From assembly GCF_000737195.2 (NCBI RefSeq), contig NZ_JALM01000003.1:122795-186794 (forward strand): a DNA stretch of 64,000 nt, given 5' to 3'. The notes beneath the pieces are model-generated. The model ran no database searches, was not told where the DNA came from, and saw only the letters and a list, made by a program, of their open reading frames with translations. Source of the DNA: Sciscionella sediminilitoris. Its GTDB lineage: Bacteria; Actinomycetota; Actinomycetes; Mycobacteriales; Pseudonocardiaceae. A program made the translations under genes and the position numbers. Within the stretch, counting starts at the first letter, position 1; every line of letters begins with the position of its first letter. Below, in pieces: positions 34,988 to 43,538 of the stretch.

Positions 34988-35800
34988 TCACGGTTTCTCG
35001 GGCAGGCTGGATCGATAGGGCGGCAGATACCGCAGGCGGGGCAGCTGCTCGGCGAGTGCCCCGCCGTCCACGGTGATGGTGGTTCCGGTGACGTAGCGGC
35101 TGGCCGCACCGCAGAGATACAGCACGGCGCCGAGCAGATCCTCCGGTGTGCCGAACTCCTGGCGCAGCGGGATCCGCTCCCGCCAAGCTGCGAAGAGTCC
35201 TTCGAGATCCCCGGGAAAAGCCTCGGCGATTCCGGTCTCGATCATGCCGGGCGCCACGGCGTTGCACGTGATCCCGTGTTCGCCGAGCTCGCAGGCGAGC
35301 GACTTCGTGATCAGTTCGACCGCGGCCTTGGAGGCGTTGTAGTGCGCGAGCCCGGCCTCGGCGACCGTGGCGTTCTTCGAGGAGATCTGCACGATCCGGC
35401 CCTCGATCCCGTCCGCGATCATGTGCTCGGCCACGCGCTGCGCGGTGAAGAAAGCGGCATCGGTGTTCACCGCGAACACCGCGCGCCAGTCTTCCGGGGT
35501 GATCTCGTTGAACCGCTGCATCCTGGCGATGCCCGCATTGTTGACCAGCACGTGCAGTGGCCCGGCTTCCGCGCGCACCCGGTCGACGAGCCCGGCGATC
35601 CTCCCGGTTTCGGCGAGGTCGAATCGGTAGGTGCGGCACGGTTCGCCGACGGCCTCGCGGGTCTCCTCCAGCGATTCGGTGTCCACCAGGCAGAGCCGCG
35701 CGCCCGCCCTGGCCAGCCCGACGGCGAGCGCGGCCCCGATCCCCCGGGCCGCTCCGGTCAGCAGTACGGTCCTGCCATCGAGGGAGAACGTTCCGGTCAT
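34988..35800 (-). CDS. short-chain dehydrogenase (3-deoxy-sugar-acid or alcohol dehydrogenase)
   Basis: This 270-residue classical SDR has the NAD motif TGAARGIGAALAVGLARAGA, NNAGIAR, catalytic SSKN...YNASK, and the C-terminal YVTGTTITVDGGALAEQL. The discriminating aspartate in LVDTES suggests NAD preference. In this operon it probably oxidises a hydroxyl of a 2-keto-3-deoxy acid, preparing it for the FAH enzyme, or the starting sugar. The start overlaps the amidohydrolase stop (ATGA). Confidence 0.87.
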   Translation of the reverse strand: MTGTFSLDGRTVLLTGAARGIGAALAVGLARAGARLCLVDTESLEETREAVGEPCRTYRFDLAETGRIAGLVDRVRAEAGPLHVLVNNAGIARMQRFNEITPEDWRAVFAVNTDAAFFTAQRVAEHMIADGIEGRIVQISSKNATVAEAGLAHYNASKAAVELITKSLACELGEHGITCNAVAPGMIETGIAEAFPGDLEGLFAAWRERIPLRQEFGTPEDLLGAVLYLCGAASRYVTGTTITVDGGALAEQLPRLRYLPPYRSSLPEKP

Positions 35801-36639
35801 GACAACCCCAGCAGGGCAAGGGAATCCCGGCCGATCACGTCCTCGACGCGGTCGGCTTCGAGCGGATCGAGCCCGGGAATGCCCGGGACCGCGGCGATCC
35901 GCCGCAACCCCTCGATCGAGTCGTGCACCGTGGTGAACGGGTAGTCCGAACCGAACAGCAGTTTGTCCCACACCCCGTACTCCTGCACGAGCCGCAGTGA
36001 GTGCCACAGCTGGAAGGGCCGGTAGTGCAGGGCGGAGATATCGGCGTACACGTGCCGGTGTTTGCGGATCACCGCGATGCACTCGCCCTCATAAGGATGA
36101 CCGAGGTGGGCGAGCACCATCCGCAGCTCCGGATGCCGGATCGCGACCGCGTCCAGGTGCACCGGCCGCGCCCACTCCAGCGGGGCGGCCGAGACGAAGG
36201 TGGTTCCGGTGTGCACCAGTACCGGAAGGCCATGCCGCTCGGCATAGCCGAACAGTTCGTCGTAGGCCGGATCGGCGGGATCGAATCCGGCGTACATGGG
36301 CATGAGCTTGATCCCGCGCAAACCGAGTTCCTGGTGCCCGTACCGGAGTTCATCGGACCAGCCGGGCTGGGTGGGGTCGATCGACAGGTAGCCGATCAGC
36401 GTCCGCGGATGCTCCCGGACGTACTCGGCGACCGCCGTGTCCTCCACCCACAGTCCACTGCGCCGCGCCTTGCCGCCGAACACGATCGTCCGGGTGCCCT
36501 CCGGGGCGCTCGCGGCGTACTCCGCGTACCGCACCGTGAGGTCGACCTCGCCCTGATGCGCCCGTGCCGACTCGGCGCGGAACGGATCGCCGATGTGCCC
36601 GGGGCAGCCGAACAGATGCGAGTGCACATCCACGATCAC
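35797..36639 (-). CDS. amidohydrolase-2 family hydrolase/decarboxylase
   Basis: The 280-residue TIM-barrel metalloenzyme opens with VIVDVHSHLFG (HxH-type metal site), with LVHTGTTFV, LAHLGHPYEGE and LFGSDYPFTT supplying the remaining His and Asp ligands. The family (COG2159) contains lactonases and non-oxidative decarboxylases. A GTG start overlaps the dehydratase stop (GTGA). Adjacent sugar-acid enzymes make lactone hydrolysis or decarboxylation of a related acid plausible. Confidence 0.82.
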   Translation of the reverse strand: MIVDVHSHLFGCPGHIGDPFRAESARAHQGEVDLTVRYAEYAASAPEGTRTIVFGGKARRSGLWVEDTAVAEYVREHPRTLIGYLSIDPTQPGWSDELRYGHQELGLRGIKLMPMYAGFDPADPAYDELFGYAERHGLPVLVHTGTTFVSAAPLEWARPVHLDAVAIRHPELRMVLAHLGHPYEGECIAVIRKHRHVYADISALHYRPFQLWHSLRLVQEYGVWDKLLFGSDYPFTTVHDSIEGLRRIAAVPGIPGLDPLEADRVEDVIGRDSLALLGLS

Positions 36640-37823
36640 GAGCGGTTCCGCCTTTCCCAGCCCTCGGCGAACATGTTCCAGAATCGGTGACTCGGCGGAT
36701 GTTCGGCGAACACCTCGTCCACCAGCTCCACCCCGAAACCGGGCGCCGAGGGCAGGCCGATGGCCCCGTCCCGCACGGGCAGTACACCCGGGAGGGCGTC
36801 GAAGACGTGCTCCTCCACCAGCCCGTCGAAGGTTTCCAGGATCCTGAGGTTCGGGATACCGAGTACCGAGTGCACCGAAACGGTCGTGCACAACGGAGAG
36901 TTCGAGTTGTGCGGGGCCACCTGCATGGCGTGCATCTCGGCGAGTGCGGCGATCTTGCGCACCTCGCTCGGCCCGCCCGCCATCGACAGATCCGGTTGCA
37001 CGATGTCCACCGCGTTGCTCGCGAACAGCTGCTTGTATTCGTTGCGGTTGTGGAAGTGTTCGCCGCCCGAGATCGGCATCGCGGCCCGTGCGCGCAGTTC
37101 GGCATAGCGCTCGATGTGCGTCCACGGCAGCGGTTCCTCGAACCAGCCGAGGTCGAACTCGGCCAGATCGGCGGTCAGCCGCGCCGCGGTCGGGAAGTCG
37201 AAGCGGGCGTGCCCTTCCACGAACAGCTCCACCTCGGGGCCGACCGCCTCGCGAACCGCGGCAACCAGATCCAGTGCGGTGTTCCGCTGCGCACGGGAGA
37301 GCGAGCCGAGCCCGGCGCCGAACGGATCGAACTTCAGCGCCCGGTAGCCGCGGGAAGTCGTTTCCCGTGCCTTGGCGGCGAACCCTTCCGGGGTCCGGTC
37401 CCCGGTGTACCAGCCGTTCGCGTACACCGGCACCGTGTCCCGGCAGGCACCACCGGTGAGCCGGTAGGCGGGAACACCGAGTGCCTTGCCCATCAGGTCG
37501 TAGAGCGCCTGGTCCACTCCGGACACCACGATCCCGCCGATGTCCCCGCCGCGCAGATAGTCACCCTGATACATGCGCAGCCAGATCTCCTCCACGTCGA
37601 AGGGATCCGCGCCGAGCAGGTGCCGCTGCCCCATGGATTCGGCGAGCGCGCAGGTTTCCCTGCCCCGGAAGGGATGGGTGATCTCGCCGATCCCGGAAAG
37701 CCCCGCATCGGTGTGCACGCGGACATAGGAGAAGTCCCGCCATGCCGTTCCCAGGCTCAGGGTCTCGACCTTGCTGATCCGCCCGGCCACACCGGCGGGC
37801 CTGGTCTGGTTCACCGTCAGCAT
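36636..37823 (-). CDS. enolase-superfamily sugar-acid dehydratase (galactonate-dehydratase-like)
   Basis: The protein has 395 residues, of the mandelate racemase/muconate lactonizing superfamily. GYRALKFDPFGAG carries the catalytic lysine. Metal ligands are spread over LFVEGHARFD, FEEPLPWTH and SGGEHFHNR, and the late histidine is in VAPHNSNSPLCT. The KFDPFG form is usual in galactonate/gluconate-type dehydratases. It would dehydrate an aldonic acid to a 2-keto-3-deoxy acid, feeding the SDR and FAH enzymes. It starts one base from the aminotransferase stop. Confidence 0.87.
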   Translation of the reverse strand: MLTVNQTRPAGVAGRISKVETLSLGTAWRDFSYVRVHTDAGLSGIGEITHPFRGRETCALAESMGQRHLLGADPFDVEEIWLRMYQGDYLRGGDIGGIVVSGVDQALYDLMGKALGVPAYRLTGGACRDTVPVYANGWYTGDRTPEGFAAKARETTSRGYRALKFDPFGAGLGSLSRAQRNTALDLVAAVREAVGPEVELFVEGHARFDFPTAARLTADLAEFDLGWFEEPLPWTHIERYAELRARAAMPISGGEHFHNRNEYKQLFASNAVDIVQPDLSMAGGPSEVRKIAALAEMHAMQVAPHNSNSPLCTTVSVHSVLGIPNLRILETFDGLVEEHVFDALPGVLPVRDGAIGLPSAPGFGVELVDEVFAEHPPSHRFWNMFAEGWERRNRS

Positions 37824-37824
37824 G

Positions 37825-39168
37825 TCAGCGCGCACCACCCATCGTCGAGGTGTCCGCCAGGTCCGCCGAAGCATCCGCCGCCAGGCTCGCCCGTACCGCG
37901 TCCCTGGTCGCGCTGAGCAGTTCGTCCACATCGGCATCGGTGTGGGCATAGGAAACGTGGCTGCGCTTGAGGTTCAGCGGCAGTTCGAAGATCCCGCGCT
38001 CGATCAGCTTGCGGCGATACCCCACGAACAGCGCGACATCGTTGCCCAGCAGATCGGTGTAGGTGCTCGGCGCGGGGCCGTCCAGGAAATAGCTGACGAA
38101 CACCGAGCCGTAGCCGTGCGCGATCGCGGGCACCCCGAGCTCGGCGAAGACCTCGGTGAGCCCGGAGCGGATGGCGGCGCCGAGCCGGAACACGTGCTCG
38201 TGCACCGGTTCGGTGCGCAGTTTGCGGATCGTGGCCAGTGCCGCGGCCACCATCGCGGGATGCCCGTTGTAGGTACCCGCGAAGAACGCGGGCGCACCGG
38301 GAATCGTGCTGAACTGGCTCATCAGCTCGCGGCGCCCGCCGAGCGCGCCGATCGGGTACCCGTTGGCCATCGCCTTGCCCATGGTCGTCAGGTCCGGGGT
38401 CACCCCGCAGATCGACTGCCAGCCACCGAGCGCGTGCCGGAATCCGGTGATCACCTCGTCGAAGATCAGCACACTGCCCGCCCGCTCGGTCTCGGCGCGC
38501 AGGGTGCGCAGGAACTCCTCGGCGGGTAGCAGGCAGCCGACGTTGTGCGGCACCGGTTCGAGGATCACCGCGGCGATCCGGTCGCCGTACTCGGCGAAGG
38601 TCCGGCGTACCGCCTCGGCATCGTTGAACGGCAGCACCAGGGTGGCATCCAGTACCTCGGGAAGGATCCCGGTGGAGATCGGATCCTGCGCACCGATCCG
38701 TTCCGGCGCGGAGATCACGTTCAGGCTCACCGAATCGTGCCACCCGTGATAGCAACCCTGGAACTTCACCACGAGCCGGCGACCGGTGACAGCACGGGAA
38801 ACCCGCAGGGCGTGGAAAGTCGCCTCACTGCCGGTCGAGGTCAGCAGCAACTGCTCCACGCTCGGCACCAGTTCGGCGATCGTCTCGGCCAGTTCCACCT
38901 CGGCCTCGGTCACGCCGACCCCCGCCAGGTCGACACTGCGCGCCGCCTCGGCCACCGCGGCGGACACGTCCGGATCGTTGTGCCCGAGCAAGGGCGGCCC
39001 GAACGCGGCGTGATAGTCGGTATAGCGGCGCCCGTACTGATCGGTGAACCGGGCACCCTCCGAGGCCGCGATGACCAGATCGGTGAGTCCCGGGATGCGC
39101 CGCTGGCCGGAATTGACCCCGCCGGGGATCACGGCGCTGGCGCGGTCGGGAACGGAATTCGTTGACAT
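37825..39168 (-). CDS. class III aminotransferase, glutamate-1-semialdehyde aminomutase-like
   Basis: This 447-residue PLP enzyme has VIPGGVNSGQRRIPG at the start, the STGSEATFHALRVSRAVTGR cofactor loop, KFQGCYHGWHDS, FDEVITGFRHALGG, and the Schiff-base lysine in TTMGKAMANGYPIGALGG. These are HemL-like features, but the position inside a sugar-acid operon and a poorly matching C-terminus argue against tetrapyrrole synthesis. More probably it is a catabolic transaminase or aminomutase acting on a semialdehyde or an amino-sugar acid. It is a telling component for working out the pathway. Confidence 0.85.
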   Translation of the reverse strand: MSTNSVPDRASAVIPGGVNSGQRRIPGLTDLVIAASEGARFTDQYGRRYTDYHAAFGPPLLGHNDPDVSAAVAEAARSVDLAGVGVTEAEVELAETIAELVPSVEQLLLTSTGSEATFHALRVSRAVTGRRLVVKFQGCYHGWHDSVSLNVISAPERIGAQDPISTGILPEVLDATLVLPFNDAEAVRRTFAEYGDRIAAVILEPVPHNVGCLLPAEEFLRTLRAETERAGSVLIFDEVITGFRHALGGWQSICGVTPDLTTMGKAMANGYPIGALGGRRELMSQFSTIPGAPAFFAGTYNGHPAMVAAALATIRKLRTEPVHEHVFRLGAAIRSGLTEVFAELGVPAIAHGYGSVFVSYFLDGPAPSTYTDLLGNDVALFVGYRRKLIERGIFELPLNLKRSHVSYAHTDADVDELLSATRDAVRASLAADASADLADTSTMGGAR

Positions 39169-39185
39169 GCTTGGTCACTCCAGCT

Positions 39186-40166
39186 TCAGTTCAGTTGATC
39201 GATGATGGTGCGCACGTCGTATCGGGGGCGGTAACCGGCGAGCCGCACCGCCTTGGCGGTCTCGATCCGCACGTCGAACCGCGGCCCGGGCAACCGGACC
39301 TCCCGGTACCGGACACCGATCCGCTCGGCCAGCTCCGGCACCACCTCGTCGTAGCCGAAGGCGACAGGCCCGGAGAGGTTGACCGTCTCGCCGACCACGG
39401 CCGGTTCGCGCAGCAGGCAGTCGAGTCCGTGCACGAGGTCGCGCACATCGCAGAATTGGAAGCGATACGGCCTGTCCTGCTCGTCCCTGGCCAGCACGAG
39501 GCAGCCGTCCTGGTCCGGAACCTGTGCGTCCAGCGCGGCCACGGCTTCGGCGCGCCCGAGACCGGAGAGCAAGGCACGCAGGCCGGATCCGAAGAACAGC
39601 CGTCCCGACCAGCCGTCCGGGCGGGTGATCTCCTCCGCCGCGGCAACGAGGGAGAACCGGGCGACGGTCACCGCGAGACCGGTGCGGTGGTAGTAGGCGG
39701 CGAGGCGTTCGTCCAGCTCCTTGGTCAGGCCGTAGAAGCTGTACGGGGACAGCGCCCGGTCCTCCGCGATGGGTTCCCCCGCCTGCAGCGCGGGATACAC
39801 CTCGTCACTGGAGGCCAGCACCACCCGCTCGATCGCGCCGCCGCGTTCGGCCAGGGCCTCGAACAGCAGATAGGTCGCCCGCACGTTCGCCTCGAACAAT
39901 CGGTCGTTCGCACCCGGTCCCCAGTCCATGGCCGCGGCGAGGTGCACGGCCGCGCCGATTCCCTCGACCGCCTCGGCCACCACGGCGGGATCGGTCAGGC
40001 TGCCCTCGATCACGGTCACCGCCCCGGGAAGCGCGGCACGGCCCGGATCCCCGGGCAGTACCACGGCCCGCACCGGCCTGCCCTGGTCCAGCAGCGTGTC
40101 CACCAGCCGGGAACCGACCCGTCCGGTCGCACCGGTCACCAGTACCGGCGATCCCTGTGTCGTCAT
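39186..40166 (-). CDS. NAD-dependent epimerase/dehydratase
   Basis: The 326-residue extended SDR has VLVTGATGRVGSRLVDTLLD, a substrate-loop Ser/Asp region (LASSDEVYP), and the catalytic YGLTK pair. Members epimerise, dehydrate or oxidise sugars and sugar acids. The start overlaps the MHS transporter stop (ATGA). It may act on the imported sugar acid or on a lactone. Function beyond the fold is not readable. Confidence 0.85.
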   Translation of the reverse strand: MTTQGSPVLVTGATGRVGSRLVDTLLDQGRPVRAVVLPGDPGRAALPGAVTVIEGSLTDPAVVAEAVEGIGAAVHLAAAMDWGPGANDRLFEANVRATYLLFEALAERGGAIERVVLASSDEVYPALQAGEPIAEDRALSPYSFYGLTKELDERLAAYYHRTGLAVTVARFSLVAAAEEITRPDGWSGRLFFGSGLRALLSGLGRAEAVAALDAQVPDQDGCLVLARDEQDRPYRFQFCDVRDLVHGLDCLLREPAVVGETVNLSGPVAFGYDEVVPELAERIGVRYREVRLPGPRFDVRIETAKAVRLAGYRPRYDVRTIIDQLN

Positions 40167-41503
40167 GCTTCGTCCCTTTGCTTCTCGATCTCCCGGACCG
40201 GTTGCCCGGAGGAGAGCTCCTCGTGCCCGGTCTCCCGGGAGAACAGGACCGCGAAGAACGGGATCACCGCGGTCACCACCATGAACAGCGCGACCGGCCA
40301 GGAGGCGCCGTCGGTGAGCGCGACGAGCCCTGCGGCGATGAACGGGGTCGGCCCGCCGACGAACGCGCCGGTGAGCTCCCTGGCGAGCACCACGCCGCTG
40401 TAGCGGAACCGGGTACTGAACATCTCCGAGTAGAACGCCGGGAGCGTGCCGAACATCGCCGCGGCGCCGAACGAAAGACCGATCACCATGCCGAGCGCGA
40501 TCAGCACCGAATTGCCCGTATCGACCAGCCAGAAGAACGGGAAGGCGAACACCGCGGAGAACGCCGCGCCACCGAGATAGACCTTGCGCCTGCCGATCCG
40601 GTCGGAGAGCGCACCGAAGAACGGCATCGTGAGCATGCCGACCACCGCGGCGAGCAGCAAACCCACCAGTGCCACGCTTTTCGGCAGGTGCAGTTCGGTG
40701 ACCACATAGGACAGTACGAACACCTGGAACACATAGGCGCCGCCCTCCAGGAAGAACCCGGCGCCGATGGCGAGCAGCAGTTCCTTGCGGTAGTGCCGGA
40801 ACACCCCGAGCAGCGGCATCCGCGCCGCGGAGCTCGTCGAGCGGACCTCTTCGAACTTGGGCGTCTCGCTGATGTGCAGCCGGATGTAGAGGCTGGCGCC
40901 CACGATCACGATGCTGATCAGGAACGGCACTCGCCAGCCCCAGGAGGCCAGATCCTCGGGCGGCAACCAGGAGAACAGCGTGAACACCCCGGTCGCCAGG
41001 AACAGCGCGAGGAAGTTGGCCGCCGAGATCAGGCCGCCGTAGTAGCCGCGGCGCCCGGGCGCGTGTTCCACCGAGAACACCACGGCGCCCGCGTACTCCG
41101 CGCCCGCGCCGAGCCCCTGGACCAGGCGCAGCAGCACCAGCAGCACCGGGGCCAGCCAGCCCGCCGCCGCGTAGGTGGGCAGCAGGCCGATACAGAAGGT
41201 GGACAAGCCCATCAGCACTAGGGTGATGATCAGGACCGGTTTGCGCCCCTTGCGATCGCCGAGATTGCCGAAGACCACGCCACCGATCGGCCGGGCAAGG
41301 AACCCGACCGCATAGGTCGCGAACGCGGCCAGGGTTCCGGCGATCGGGGAGAAATCCGGAAAGAACAGCCGGTTCAGGATCAGCGCGGCGGCCTGTCCGT
41401 AGACGATGAAGTCGTACCACTGCAGCACATTTCCCAGAACCGTCGCCCACATGACCTTCGCCATCGAGGGCTTCGCGGCCACACTGCCGTTACTCGTTCC
41501 CAT
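40163..41503 (-). CDS. MHS-family MFS transporter
   Basis: The 446-residue transporter has the metabolite:H+ symporter hallmarks LGNVLQWYDFIVYGQAAALI, FGNLGDRKGRKPVL and RLVQGLGAGAEYAGAVVFSV. This resembles shikimate, alpha-ketoglutarate and proline/betaine importers (ShiA, KgtP, ProP). Twelve hydrophobic segments are visible. It is the first structural gene after the IclR gene in the sugar-acid operon and is the likely uptake system for the polyhydroxy acid. Confidence 0.9.
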   Translation of the reverse strand: MGTSNGSVAAKPSMAKVMWATVLGNVLQWYDFIVYGQAAALILNRLFFPDFSPIAGTLAAFATYAVGFLARPIGGVVFGNLGDRKGRKPVLIITLVLMGLSTFCIGLLPTYAAAGWLAPVLLVLLRLVQGLGAGAEYAGAVVFSVEHAPGRRGYYGGLISAANFLALFLATGVFTLFSWLPPEDLASWGWRVPFLISIVIVGASLYIRLHISETPKFEEVRSTSSAARMPLLGVFRHYRKELLLAIGAGFFLEGGAYVFQVFVLSYVVTELHLPKSVALVGLLLAAVVGMLTMPFFGALSDRIGRRKVYLGGAAFSAVFAFPFFWLVDTGNSVLIALGMVIGLSFGAAAMFGTLPAFYSEMFSTRFRYSGVVLARELTGAFVGGPTPFIAAGLVALTDGASWPVALFMVVTAVIPFFAVLFSRETGHEELSSGQPVREIEKQRDEA

Positions 41504-41527
41504 GGGACTGTCCCTTTCTTCGCGCGC

Positions 41528-42286
41528 TCAGCGACCGCCGAGCCGCACCGCCACCGCGGCGGCCTCCGCGGCCACCCGTTCGCCGATGACGGAGTCCTGT
41601 TCCGCCGGAAGCCGGTCGCCCGGCCCGCTGACCGAGATCGCGTACCTCGGCGCCCCCGAGCGGTCGGTGATCGCCGCCCCGATACAGCGCAGGCCGAGCG
41701 AGGATTCCTCGTCGTCCACCGCGTACCCGGTCTCCCGCGCGGTGCGCAGATCACCGAGCAGCGCGGTCCACGTCGTCCGCGTGTGCTCGGTCAGCCGCTC
41801 GCTCATCGCGCTTTCCGCCAGGGCCTTCGCCGCCGCCTCCGGCATCGCAGCCAGCAGCGCCTTGCCCAATGCCGTGCAGTTCCAGTGATCGCGCTCCCCG
41901 ACCGCGGCTCCCTTGCGGATCGGCCGTGGGCTCTCCAGTGCGTGCACCACGATCAGCGTCTCGCCCGCCCGCACCCCCAGGTTCACCGTCTCGCCGAATT
42001 CCTCGAGCAGACGGCGCATCCCCGGTTCGGCCGCGGCCAGCACATCCTCGCCACCCGCCCAGCCGTTCGCCAGTTCCAGCAGACCAGGCCCGACCCGATA
42101 GGCGCGGGTGCCCGGATCGCGCTCGACGAGGCTGTAGTGCTCGAGCGCGGTCAGGTAGCGCAGGGCCGTCGCCTCACTCAGCTCCGTGGCCCGCGCGGTC
42201 TCGGCAAGCGTGCCACCGGCCGTCGAGACGACCCGCAACAACGCCGCGACCCGGTCCACCGCCTGCACACCACTCAAGTCTTTCAT
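41528..42286 (-). CDS. IclR-family regulator of the sugar-acid operon
   Basis: The protein has 252 residues. The HTH is LAETARATELSEATALRYLT. The effector domain includes NCTALGKALLAAMPEAAAKA and EESSLGLRCIGAAITDRSGA. It lies in the same orientation and immediately upstream of the transporter gene, so it appears to be the first gene of its own operon. A perfect 15-bp palindrome begins four bases before its start codon, indicating autoregulation. Confidence 0.9.
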   Translation of the reverse strand: MKDLSGVQAVDRVAALLRVVSTAGGTLAETARATELSEATALRYLTALEHYSLVERDPGTRAYRVGPGLLELANGWAGGEDVLAAAEPGMRRLLEEFGETVNLGVRAGETLIVVHALESPRPIRKGAAVGERDHWNCTALGKALLAAMPEAAAKALAESAMSERLTEHTRTTWTALLGDLRTARETGYAVDDEESSLGLRCIGAAITDRSGAPRYAISVSGPGDRLPAEQDSVIGERVAAEAAAVAVRLGGR

Positions 42287-42290
42287 TGAC

Positions 42291-42305
42291 TGAAAGGTCC
42301 TTTCA
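42291..42305. promoter_or_regulatory. IclR autoregulatory operator
   Basis: TGAAAGG-T-CCTTTCA is a perfect 15-bp palindrome whose nearest base is 5 bp from the IclR start codon (42286). A bound repressor there would block both the leader and translation start. Confidence 0.75.
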
Positions 42306-42419
42306 AAATATCGTTGCTGGACAGTACGTCCCTCACTCCGGACCCGTCAAGCTTCGGCACGGCCGCCGCGCCCCTGTACAGTCGGCTGCGATGTCGATCG
42401 GCTGATCGGGGATGAGGTC

Positions 42420-43433
42420 GTGGCCAGTCGGTTGCGGGATGTCGCGGAGCTCGCGGGTGTGTCGGTGAAGACCGTCTCCAATGTGGTCAACGGCTACCGG
42501 TTCATCTCGCCGGCCACGAAGGCCAAGGTCGAATCGGCGATCCGGGAACTGGACTATCGGCCGAACGTGTCGGCGCGCAATCTACGCCGCGGCCGCTCGG
42601 GGATGATCGCGGTCGGGGTGCCCTCGATCCGCAACGCGTATTTCGCCGAGCTCGCCCAGTTGCTGGTGAAGGAGGCGCAGTCGCGCGGGCTGACCGTGCT
42701 GGTGGACTGCACCGACGGGGTCGCCGAACGCGAGCGCCTGCTCACCGAAGGGTTCCACGCCGATTTCGTGGACGGACTCATCCTCTGTCCCTGGCAGCTG
42801 ACCAGTGCCGACCTCGCGCTCCGCAAGGACCGCACCCCGCTCGTGCTGCTGGGCGAACGGCTGCACGAGGCCGCGGACAGCGTGGGCGTGGACAGCCGCG
42901 CGGCCGCCCGCGCGGCGACCGGGCACCTGCTCGACCAGGGCTGCCGGAAGATCGGCCTGGTCACTCCCCCACCGGAATCGGTGAGCCCGGTCGTCGCGGA
43001 ATTGCGCAGGGACGGTTACAGCCGCGCACTGCGGAAAGCGGGACAGCGCGTCGACCCCGATCTGATCGCCTGCCCGCCAAGCGACGAACACGGCGACCTC
43101 ACCGGCGTGCTGGAACCGCTGCTCACCGCTGGGGCCGACGGCCTGTTCTGCTTCAACGACCCGCTCGCCCTTGCCGCCATGCGCGCGGTGATCGCCTGCG
43201 GCTACCGCGTTCCCGAGGATGTCGCCGTGATCGGGATCGACGACGTCACCGCCGGGCGGTACACGACCCCCTCACTGTCCACGGTCGCCCCGGACAAGGA
43301 GGGGATCGCGCGGGCGGCGATGGACATCGTGACCCGGCGCATCCAGGCCGAGCCCGGCGCGGAACCCGATTCGCCACGGCGCGTCGAGGCCGCCTTCGAA
43401 GTGATCGCGCGGGAGAGCACCCGGCGCGACTGA
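42420..43433 (+). CDS. LacI-family regulator of the sulfatase/GH2 cluster
   Basis: The 337-residue protein has the classical LacI HTH (LRDVAELAGVSVKTVSNVVN then GYRFISPATKAKVESAI). A periplasmic-binding-protein-like effector domain follows (DYRPNVSARNLRRGRSGMIA, DVAVIGIDDVTAGRYTTPSL). GTG 42420 follows GGGGATGAGG. It lies immediately upstream of sulfatase, GH2 glycosidase and sugar porter genes in the same direction. The palindrome 40-51 nt past its stop is a probable operator. A sugar released by the cluster is the likely inducer. Confidence 0.92.
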   Translation: MASRLRDVAELAGVSVKTVSNVVNGYRFISPATKAKVESAIRELDYRPNVSARNLRRGRSGMIAVGVPSIRNAYFAELAQLLVKEAQSRGLTVLVDCTDGVAERERLLTEGFHADFVDGLILCPWQLTSADLALRKDRTPLVLLGERLHEAADSVGVDSRAAARAATGHLLDQGCRKIGLVTPPPESVSPVVAELRRDGYSRALRKAGQRVDPDLIACPPSDEHGDLTGVLEPLLTAGADGLFCFNDPLALAAMRAVIACGYRVPEDVAVIGIDDVTAGRYTTPSLSTVAPDKEGIARAAMDIVTRRIQAEPGAEPDSPRRVEAAFEVIARESTRRD

Positions 43434-43472
43434 CCGGAACCGCATCGGCGGCGGGGACCTTTACGCGCGATC

Positions 43473-43484
43473 TACAACGTTGTA
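43473..43484 (+). promoter_or_regulatory. LacI-family operator before the sulfatase gene
   Basis: TACAACGTTGTA is a perfect 12-bp palindrome with the central CG step typical of LacI-family operators. It lies 54 nt before the sulfatase ATG, within an AT-richer 105-nt interval that must carry the cluster promoter. Confidence 0.75.
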
Positions 43485-43538
43485 AATTGCGGGCACCGAA
43501 CGCTCGCCGCCATATCCGGTGGCGCCCTGGAGGGCCGA

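Noticed and set aside
37825..39168. hemL, tetrapyrrole biosynthesis
   Set aside because: Motifs are HemL-like, but the operon is catabolic and there are no other haem genes; kept as a related aminotransferase.
40157..41221. 354-codon plus-strand frame rich in His/Glu/Arg
   Set aside because: Antisense to the MHS transporter, whose hydrophobic helices produce this charged-looking complement.
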